Below, piece after piece: positions 58,206 to 64,000 of a stretch of 64,000 nucleotides of DNA. Numbering within the stretch: position 1 is the stretch's first letter; every line of letters begins with the position of its first letter. Origin of the DNA: Kushneria phyllosphaerae (lineage in GTDB: Bacteria > Pseudomonadota > Gammaproteobacteria > Pseudomonadales > Halomonadaceae); contig NZ_ONZI01000004.1 of NCBI RefSeq assembly GCF_900312995.1, forward strand, positions 248,001-312,000, given 5' to 3'. A model generated the notes under the pieces. That model was given only the letters and a program-made list of their open reading frames with translations. It did no database searches and had not been told where the DNA came from. The translations under genes and the position numbers were made by a program.

Positions 58206-59284
58206 GCTGTTTCACCCTCATGATCATTCCCGTTCTGAGGCGAGAAGTGTAATGCCGCCAGTTGAAGGCCTGCCCCTGTGAACCGTTCATCAAGATGCTG
58301 CCCCTGCACAGTCATCCATGCCAGATAGGGACCTTCTACCCTGCCACTGACCTTGATGGTCTTGTCCTGCAGGCTGATCTCGAGATCAACATGCCCCAGG
58401 GCAGGGAGCGTCAGTCTCAATTTTGAGCGCCAGATCCTTGAGGCCTCTTCTCTCTTCTCATCGGTATCGGCCTCGGGTTCCTGCTCGATTTCCCATTGCA
58501 CCGGTATCTGGGGCGTCAAAAAACCTTCCCATCTCACCAGCGGAGACGTCATGAGCTCCAGCTGATGACGCAAAATGCCCTGTAGATCATCCTGGGCAGA
58601 GGACATATCAGGCGTTCCGGCCTCTCGACCAGCAAGGCTGCCAGCGGATTGCGCAGCGTGTCGTTCACGCATGACCGCAGTGAGCGCGCTGTATGCCTTG
58701 TCCGCCTCCGCAGTAGCCTGGTTTCCCGTCGAAAGTGCCTGTAAAAGCCTGTTCTGAGGCTCCTTGAGCAATTCCTGTGAATCATACTGCCCCAGAAGCC
58801 ATTGACGCAGGTGCGACTCATAGAAAAGGCCGCTATGCCTGATCTGTCCGGCAAGCACGGACGAAAGCACTAAAGGCCTGGGCGATTCCTCGTCTGCCAA
58901 CAGAACGACATCCGTGCTGACCACAGGTGCTGTGGCCGGAAATTTTTCCAGAATCCGGGATATGGCTCTGGCTTCGGCACTGAAATGCGTGGTGGAAGAT
59001 TTGGGCAGGCTGCTTGAAGGCGTGTCTTCAACAAAAGGATTGCTACCTGATGGCGTCACTCGAGCGGGTATCCTGTCAGGCGATTTGGCTCTTGCAGCCG
59101 CATCCTCGCCATGGCGCTCAAGCGTTTCATCCGGTGTGTCCGAGGTGCCATGACGCACTGCCGGTGTATAGGTCACACCCCCCAACGGCAGATCGGGTTG
59201 CCTTGAAGCAACCCGATCCAGATCCGCGCGACGTCCCAGGACGTTGTGAAGCAAGGTATCCAGCAGTGGTGTAATGGCACTCAT
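58202..59284 (-). CDS. Second FliK-like (flagellar hook-length control C-terminal domain) protein
   Basis: 360 residues. The C-terminal ~110 residues resemble the Flg_hook domain of FliK (SKLRLTLPALGHVDLEISLQDKTIKVSGRVEGPYLAWMTVQGQHLDERFTGAGLQLAALHF), preceded by a long Ser/Pro/Glu-rich region. It is shorter than and clearly different from the FliK at 23380-24834, and is coupled to the FlhB-CC paralogue. The pair looks like a duplicate of the FliK-FlhB switch module. It lies 2 bases after fliT in the fliD operon. Function is inferred from domain and neighbours only. Confidence 0.82.
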   Translation of the reverse strand: MSAITPLLDTLLHNVLGRRADLDRVASRQPDLPLGGVTYTPAVRHGTSDTPDETLERHGEDAAARAKSPDRIPARVTPSGSNPFVEDTPSSSLPKSSTTHFSAEARAISRILEKFPATAPVVSTDVVLLADEESPRPLVLSSVLAGQIRHSGLFYESHLRQWLLGQYDSQELLKEPQNRLLQALSTGNQATAEADKAYSALTAVMRERHAAQSAGSLAGREAGTPDMSSAQDDLQGILRHQLELMTSPLVRWEGFLTPQIPVQWEIEQEPEADTDEKREEASRIWRSKLRLTLPALGHVDLEISLQDKTIKVSGRVEGPYLAWMTVQGQHLDERFTGAGLQLAALHFSPQNGNDHEGETA

Positions 59285-59286
59285 GA

Positions 59287-59637
59287 CTACTCCCCCATTG
59301 GGGCCGATACCGCACTATAGGCACGATTGACCTGCTGCTGTACCCGGCTCTTCTCCATCAGATGACTGAGTTCGTCGAGCCTTTGCTGTAGCAACACATG
59401 AAGCTGATGGTCGTTTTCCAGAAGCTGCGCCAGAATTTCCTTCTTGTATGCCTGACGCTCACTATCCAGCGTTATTTGTTCATCACGCACTCGAAGACGA
59501 TCAATTTCACACAGATAATCATGCTCAAGTTCAATCAGCTTTTGCCACTGGCCTGCACTGGCATGCTCAAGCATTTGCTGGCTCACCCTGAGCGCTTGCT
59601 CATAGCCATGGATGATCAGAGTACGTTTTTTTTCCAT
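59287..59637 (-). CDS. fliT: Flagellar chaperone FliT
   Basis: 116-residue helical protein; FliT escorts FliD to the export gate and, in enterobacteria, also restrains FlhDC. Start at ATG 59637 (MEKKRTLIIHGYEQAL), one base after the fliS stop codon; the upstream in-frame ATG would overlap fliS by 71 bases. Assigned by length, helical pattern and position after fliS, since the sequence is poorly conserved. Confidence 0.85.
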   Translation of the reverse strand: MEKKRTLIIHGYEQALRVSQQMLEHASAGQWQKLIELEHDYLCEIDRLRVRDEQITLDSERQAYKKEILAQLLENDHQLHVLLQQRLDELSHLMEKSRVQQQVNRAYSAVSAPMGE

Positions 59638-59638
59638 A

Positions 59639-60055
59639 TCAGGCCTGAGCCGCTGCAGTGGGTTGCTGGGCAGACGAACCGATTTCCTTCCATGCACCGG
59701 CAATATCACTCAAAAGACTTTCTACATGCTCTACCAGTGTCTTGTCGTTCGACACATTGGCTTTCAAAAGAGAGCGTGACATGTATTCATAAAGCGATGA
59801 CAGACGCTCTGCCAGCTCTCCCCCGCGCGTCATGTCCAGACTGGCTCGCAGTCCGCCATCGATGATATCGATGGCCTTTGAAATGGCCATGCCCCTGCCG
59901 GCAATATCGTTGTGATCCATGGCCCACTTGGCCTTGAAGATGGCAGCCATGGCGCCGTCAAACAGCATGACGATCAGTTGATGTGGAGAAGCGCTCATCA
60001 CGCCCGTCTCTACACCCACTGACGCGTAGGTACTTGCCCCTTTTTGTGCATACAT
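59639..60055 (-). CDS. fliS: Flagellin chaperone FliS
   Basis: 138 residues. Family segments: YASVGVETGVMSASPHQLIVMLFDGAMAAIFKAKWAM, then ISKAIDIIDGGLRASLDMTRGGELAERLSSLYEYMSRSLLKANVSND. It binds the flagellin C terminus before export; all three flagellins here share that C-terminal helix. 26 bases downstream of fliD. Confidence 0.96.
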   Translation of the reverse strand: MYAQKGASTYASVGVETGVMSASPHQLIVMLFDGAMAAIFKAKWAMDHNDIAGRGMAISKAIDIIDGGLRASLDMTRGGELAERLSSLYEYMSRSLLKANVSNDKTLVEHVESLLSDIAGAWKEIGSSAQQPTAAAQA

Positions 60056-60081
60056 AATTAGTATCCGCCGCTATAAAACGA

Positions 60082-61434
60082 TTAATCTTTCGAAGCGCCG
60101 TTAAGGGCTTCCAGCTGCTGGCTAAGGTAAGACTGTGTATTGTTAAGCTTGGACATCATTACATCGAGCTGTTGAAACTGTTTCTTGTAGCGTTCTACTG
60201 TCGTCTCAATGGTGTCCTGCATTCTCAGACTGCGGGCTTCAAGGCTTTTGACCGAGCTTTCAAGGCCGGCTTTGGCACTACCCACGGCGCCGTTATCTTT
60301 TAGCATCTGGGTAATACTGGTATCGAGTCTGGCCGCAATACCTGTTTTTCCATCTCCAGAAAACAGGCCCTTCATACCATCAAGGTTGTTGGCCAGGGCA
60401 TCATCGAGCTTTTTCTCATCGCCGACTTCAAGCTTGCCATCCTTTGTAAAATTGATGCCGGCTTCGAATAGATAATTCATTCCCTCACCGGCCGCAGCAT
60501 TGCTCATGGCATCACGCAGTGTGCTCTGAACCGATCGCACAGTGCTGTTGCCTGTTAATGAAGCGCCCTTGACGCTATCTCCTTCGCCGCTGACTTTAGT
60601 TAGTGATGTAATCTTGTCAGCCAAAGCGTTATAGGCTTTTACAAAATCTTCAACTGCTGTTTTAACGCTTTCCGTGTCCTGGCTAACAGTCAGCTTTGTG
60701 GAAGCTCCCTCCGCTGTCGTCTCAACAAGATTGAGCGTGACGCCCTGAATGGCTTCTTCAATGGTATTGGAGGCACTTGTGATGGCGAGGCCATTCACCG
60801 TCAGAGAAGCATCTGATGCAGCGACTGTTTCAGTAGTACCGGAAAAAAGCGCCCCGAGATCACTGTTGTCACTTGAAAAGGACATTGTTGACGCAGCGCC
60901 GGTAGCCTGGGAGTTCAATACCAGTCGGTAAGGGGTACCACTACCATCATTGACAATAGATGCCGTTACACCCGCATCAGCTTTGTTGATGGCATCGCGG
61001 ATACCGGCCAGAGAACCATCAGTAATATCAATGGCCGTGGACTTGTCGCCCACATTGACGGTCAGCGATCCTGTTCCAATAGCGCTGGTCGTATCGGTAC
61101 GTCCGGCCGTAGCCAGAGACTGTGCCGTTGCCAAAGAGTTGATCTTGATATCGTAGCTGCCAGCAGCTGCCGTACTGCCGGCAGTAGCCGTCAATGCCGA
61201 ACCGCTGACATTGGTCGCAAACCCTTTATATAGCTCGGAACCATTGAGCTTTTGAGCAGCCTTTTGAAAGCCTTCAAGCGAACTCTGCAACTGTCCAAAG
61301 CCCGACAACTTGGCGTTGGTCGACGCAAGCTTGGTAGTGATAGGTGCAAGCTTCGCCTCTTCTGATTTCTTGAGACTGGACAGTAGCGACGTTAGATCAA
61401 GATTGGAACCAACACCCAGTGATTCGATAGCCAT
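60082..61434 (-). CDS. fliD: Flagellar filament cap protein FliD (HAP2)
   Basis: 450 residues. N-terminal MAIESLGVGSNLDLTSLLSSLKKSEEAKLAPI and C-terminal coiled coil (LESSVKSLEARSLRMQDTIETTVERYKKQFQQLDVMMSKLNNTQSYLSQQLEAL) are diagnostic. It folds flagellin at the filament tip. Start at ATG 61434, eight bases after GGAG; the frame extends 21 codons upstream without a site. First gene of the five-gene unit fliD-fliS-fliT-fliK2-flhB2. Confidence 0.96.
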   Translation of the reverse strand: MAIESLGVGSNLDLTSLLSSLKKSEEAKLAPITTKLASTNAKLSGFGQLQSSLEGFQKAAQKLNGSELYKGFATNVSGSALTATAGSTAAAGSYDIKINSLATAQSLATAGRTDTTSAIGTGSLTVNVGDKSTAIDITDGSLAGIRDAINKADAGVTASIVNDGSGTPYRLVLNSQATGAASTMSFSSDNSDLGALFSGTTETVAASDASLTVNGLAITSASNTIEEAIQGVTLNLVETTAEGASTKLTVSQDTESVKTAVEDFVKAYNALADKITSLTKVSGEGDSVKGASLTGNSTVRSVQSTLRDAMSNAAAGEGMNYLFEAGINFTKDGKLEVGDEKKLDDALANNLDGMKGLFSGDGKTGIAARLDTSITQMLKDNGAVGSAKAGLESSVKSLEARSLRMQDTIETTVERYKKQFQQLDVMMSKLNNTQSYLSQQLEALNGASKD

Positions 61435-61498
61435 CTGTAACACTCCGGAATGGGGAATCCTGGCAGGCAAAAACGGATTCGTTGTTCTCTCTGACACA

Positions 61499-61525
61499 CT
61501 ATCGGCAGCTGCCGTGGAATATTTA
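61499..61525 (-). promoter_or_regulatory. Sigma-28 (FliA) promoter of the fliD operon
   Basis: On the minus strand: TAAA (61525-61522), 15-base spacer, GCCGATAG (61506-61499; 7 of 8). The -10 element ends 64 bases before the fliD start. The -35 element overlaps the stop codon of cysQ (61525-61523). Confidence 0.9.
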
Positions 61526-62362
61526 AGGCGCCCTGCTCACAGAAACATTTAAAAACCCGGGATAACGCCATTTTTCATCAAGCCCTCGTCCAAAGGCGAT
61601 GAAATCAGGGTTTATCAGTGAATCGCGCTGGTTATATCGAAGCCTTTCTCCTGCCTGCAGGGTATTTGTATCCAATTGAAGCACCGTACCGCCGGCTTCT
61701 TCCAGAAGGATATGAGCAGCACCTGTGTCCCACTCACACGTGGCACCAGGTCTTGGATAACAATCGGCAGCGCCTTCCGCAATACGACAAAACTTGAGAG
61801 AACTTCCAACGCCTTGCAGGTGGCATGGCGGCATGGCCTCCAGCAAACGCGTCATCTTGTCATTGCCATGTGAGCGACTGCCTACAATCCGAAGCAACCG
61901 ATCAGGATGCCATGCCGCAGAAGCAATGCGCTCTTCTGGTTCGCCTGAGCATTGACGCCATGCTCCCTTGCCCTTCGCGGCATACCACATGGTGCTTAAA
62001 ACAGGCGCAGCAATCACACCAAGAATCGGGTTGCCCTCATGTATCAACGCGATATTGACCGTGAACTCGCCATTTCGGTTAATAAATTCCCTTGTACCAT
62101 CCAGAGGATCAATCAACCAGAAGGTTGACCATGACAGTCGGTTTTCAATCTCATCAACGTCAGACTCTTCTGAAAGCAGCGGCCATGAGGGCGTCAGACC
62201 AGATAGCCGCTGCTGGATCAGTCGATGTGCTGCCAGGTCAGCCTGGGTCAAGGGGCTATTGTCAGATTTATCGGTGACTTCTATTGAACCCTGATAGATT
62301 TCCATAATGGCGCCGCAGGCGTCCCATGCGATTTTTTTTACGGACTCAAGCAGCTCTGTCAT
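61523..62362 (-). CDS. cysQ: 3'(2'),5'-bisphosphate nucleotidase CysQ (inositol monophosphatase family)
   Basis: 279 residues. Removes the 3' phosphate of PAP/PAPS, by-products of sulfate assimilation; PAP phosphatases are salt-sensitive in many organisms. The metal-binding motifs are WLIDPLDGTREF and CEWDTGAAHILLEEAGG, with the acidic pair of LLSEESDVDE upstream. Start at ATG 62362 with GGAAA upstream; the frame extends 27 codons further without homology. A housekeeping gene bordering the flagellar locus. Confidence 0.93.
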   Translation of the reverse strand: MTELLESVKKIAWDACGAIMEIYQGSIEVTDKSDNSPLTQADLAAHRLIQQRLSGLTPSWPLLSEESDVDEIENRLSWSTFWLIDPLDGTREFINRNGEFTVNIALIHEGNPILGVIAAPVLSTMWYAAKGKGAWRQCSGEPEERIASAAWHPDRLLRIVGSRSHGNDKMTRLLEAMPPCHLQGVGSSLKFCRIAEGAADCYPRPGATCEWDTGAAHILLEEAGGTVLQLDTNTLQAGERLRYNQRDSLINPDFIAFGRGLDEKWRYPGFLNVSVSRAP

Positions 62363-62503
62363 TAGTCTATTTCCTTTACGCCATGACTTTAACACTATAC
62401 CCCGCGCGTCAGCAGCAGCCGAGCCTGCCGAGGTGGTTTGCATAAGCCGAGCAACGAGCGTTTTAAATCGTTTATCTCTCTATCAATGTCTGAAAATCAA
62501 AAA

Positions 62504-62534
62504 CCCCGGTATAGGCTTTTGACCTATACCGGGG
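62504..62534 (-). terminator. Terminator downstream of the glycosyltransferase gene
   Basis: A perfect 12-bp stem CCCCGGTATAGG/CCTATACCGGGG with a 7-base loop; the minus-strand tail is TTTTTGATTTT. It lies 38 bases after the stop codon. Confidence 0.95.
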
Positions 62535-62571
62535 CAAACGTACTGCTAATCGACTCAGAGAGCCGACAATC

Positions 62572-63393
62572 TCAGGCAGCCGGCTTTTTCCTCAAAATGC
62601 CCTGATAGACCGCAGCAAGCAGTTTTTCGGGCATAAGACGCAAGGGGGCTCTCTTGAGGATGTTCATGTACATGGTCCCCGATCCAACAAATCCCATATC
62701 GTGAAACTTTTTCTGAAGCTTCACATCCTGCTTGAAATAATGCCAGCCCCGACGCCTTGCCAGCATCCCGTTACCCACACGAGCATTAACCAAGATATCG
62801 CTGACATTATCGATATGACTGCCCTGACACAACAGACGAGCCCATAGATAATAATCTTCGATACCCAAAAAATGCTGATATCCCCCGGCCTTGAGGATGG
62901 CTGCACGACGGAACATTACCGTCATGTGATTGACCGGGCATCGTGAGCGTGCAAACCGCGCTACTTGCTCTTTGCCTGTGGGTAGCTCACGAATGGCGTG
63001 TGGTTTTGTCGGGTCTTCATTGAACTCTGCAATGGCCCCTCCAAGCATATCGACCTCGGGATGGGCGATCATGTAATTGACCTGCAGCTCGAAGCGGCCA
63101 GGGCAGCAGTGATCATCCGTATCCATTCTGGCGACCAGATCATTACGGCAGTGCTCAAGGCCCGTGTTGAGCGCCTCACCCAGTCCCTTGTTCTCGGGAA
63201 GTCTTACGGAAACAATATTCAATGTGGGGCGGTATTCATCGAGCGCTGCATGCAGTTGATCATTGATTGGACCATCTTCAACAATGACAACCTCATCAGG
63301 CTGCACGCCTTGTGTCCTGATGCTTTCAAGGCACTCACGTAAGAAGCGTGGCGATTCCTTGTCATAAACGGACATCAGCACCGAAAATTTCAT
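62572..63393 (-). CDS. Family 2 glycosyltransferase
   Basis: 273 residues, GT-A fold. N-terminal FSVLMSVYDKESPRFLRECLESI, the nucleotide-binding segment VVIVEDGPIND and the metal-binding acidic cluster RMDTDDHCCPGRFELQ are typical of GT2 enzymes of the exopolysaccharide/AmsE type; ILKAGGYQHFLGIEDYYLWARL is the acceptor-side ED motif. It transfers a sugar to a lipid-linked glycan or other acceptor; sugar and acceptor are unknown. 129 bases after the next upstream glycosyltransferase, so probably one polysaccharide unit. Confidence 0.9.
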   Translation of the reverse strand: MKFSVLMSVYDKESPRFLRECLESIRTQGVQPDEVVIVEDGPINDQLHAALDEYRPTLNIVSVRLPENKGLGEALNTGLEHCRNDLVARMDTDDHCCPGRFELQVNYMIAHPEVDMLGGAIAEFNEDPTKPHAIRELPTGKEQVARFARSRCPVNHMTVMFRRAAILKAGGYQHFLGIEDYYLWARLLCQGSHIDNVSDILVNARVGNGMLARRRGWHYFKQDVKLQKKFHDMGFVGSGTMYMNILKRAPLRLMPEKLLAAVYQGILRKKPAA

Positions 63394-63522
63394 TTTAATC
63401 TTTTCCTGCCTGTAATTTAGCGATCAAGTCATGTGCCATGACTCTCATATCAATTAATTGATACAGGAACCAATGGCGTTGACACACTGGCCTTCGGATA
63501 AACACTGTCATCCATCAATAAA

Positions 63523-64000
63523 CTACCGATGCCGAGACACTGCTTTCTCGTAAAATTCGGCATATGCATAGCCCATGGCTTCACCCGTAAACTTCTGCAG
63601 GTACCTCCTGTAACCGCCTTCAGCCAATGCTTCACGGTGATCAAGCGCAAAATGAACGGCACCCTTGAGAGAAGCCGAGTCTTCAAGCGTAAAAAAGGCG
63701 GCCTGTGTACCCATGATTTCCTTGAAGACATTAATATCACTGCATATACAGGGCAGTCGGACCTGCATCGCCTCCAAAAGCGCAAGGCCAAAACCCTCGC
63801 TTCGACTGGGCATGATGTAAGCGTCGTAATGGGGCAGAAAAGCAGCAATATTATTGCGATAACCCGTAAACCAGCATCTTTCAGAAACCCCCAAATCCTT
63901 TGAGAGCTCCATTAAAGCTTGCCGGTAAGAGCCATCGCCTACAACGACCAAAGCACAATCGGGCATATCGACCAATGCTTTAATCACCTGATCGATGCCC
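63523..64000 (-). CDS. Family 1 glycosyltransferase, C-terminal part (gene continues beyond window)
   Basis: At least 158 residues of the C-terminal GT-B domain; the frame is open to base 64000, so the N terminus is outside. Visible motifs are the domain-2 start CALVVVGDGSYRQALMEL, WFTGYRNNIAAFLPHYDAYIMPSRSEGFGLALLEAM with the donor-binding E-x7-E (Glu in SEGFG and Glu in LLEAM). It uses a nucleotide sugar; substrate unknown. Same strand as the GT2 gene behind it. Confidence 0.9.
   Translation of the reverse strand, partial: GIDQVIKALVDMPDCALVVVGDGSYRQALMELSKDLGVSERCWFTGYRNNIAAFLPHYDAYIMPSRSEGFGLALLEAMQVRLPCICSDINVFKEIMGTQAAFFTLEDSASLKGAVHFALDHREALAEGGYRRYLQKFTGEAMGYAYAEFYEKAVSRHR

Noticed and set aside
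1..64000. CRISPR array, phage, integrase, transposon, tRNA or rRNA
   Set aside because: No regularly spaced short repeats, recombinase-like frames or cloverleaf/rRNA sequence seen on either strand.

Overview
This window is a nearly complete flagellar and chemotaxis locus of a Gram-negative, peritrichous-type gammaproteobacterium. The gene set (FlhDC master regulator, FliA/FlgM, CheZ, FlhE, CheD, AcrAB-type pump) and the moderately high GC content fit Halomonadaceae (Halomonas, Kushneria or Chromohalobacter type). That family-level placement is an inference from gene content, not a measurement.

Layout. 1-1314: end of an NCS2 purine/pyrimidine permease and a transthyretin-like 5-hydroxyisourate hydrolase homologue whose catalytic residues are replaced. 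1502-7134: an RND efflux pump (AcrB- and AcrA-like, no outer-membrane factor) with a Rob-type AraC/GyrI-like regulator upstream. 7921-13451: fliA, two almost identical tandem flagellin genes and a third flagellin with a foreign-looking central domain. 13634-17404: an accessory stretch with a broken ompW, a GGDEF diguanylate cyclase, a TupA-type ATP-grasp gene and flaG (frame broken at a C6 tract). 17421-29617: fliE (minus strand), then fliFGHIJK and fliLMNOPQR on the plus strand. 29833-40196: the minus-strand hook/basal-body block flgLKJIHGF and flgEDCB. 40406-42029: flgA and flgMN on the plus strand. 42201-57564: the minus-strand block flhE-flhA-flhB, cheZ-cheY-cheB-cheD-cheR, an Aer-like chemoreceptor, cheW-cheA-motB-motA and flhC-flhD. 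57918-61434: a minus-strand fliD-fliS-fliT-fliK2-flhB2 operon. 61523-64000: cysQ and two glycosyltransferases, the last cut by the window edge.

Regulation can be partly read from the DNA. FlhDC should switch on the basal-body operons and fliA. FliA (sigma-28) then acts on late genes: I found seven sites of the form TAAA/TCAA-N15-GCCGATAA-like in front of all three flagellins, flgK-flgL, flgM-flgN, motA-motB-cheA-cheW and the fliD operon. FlgM is the anti-sigma factor held in the cell until the hook is finished and FlhB/FliK switch export specificity. Fifteen well-placed hairpin terminators, plus one weak candidate, separate the transcription units.

Most of the window is canonical. The points most worth following are: the catalytically stripped HIUase homologue; the third flagellin with a ~220-residue insert exactly where D2/D3 domains sit; the two C6 tracts that break flaG and ompW and would both be repaired by losing one C; the near-identical flagellin pair with a conserved long 5' leader; and the FliK2/FlhB-C-terminus paralogue pair in the filament-cap operon. 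I saw no CRISPR array, tRNA, rRNA, transposase or integrase.
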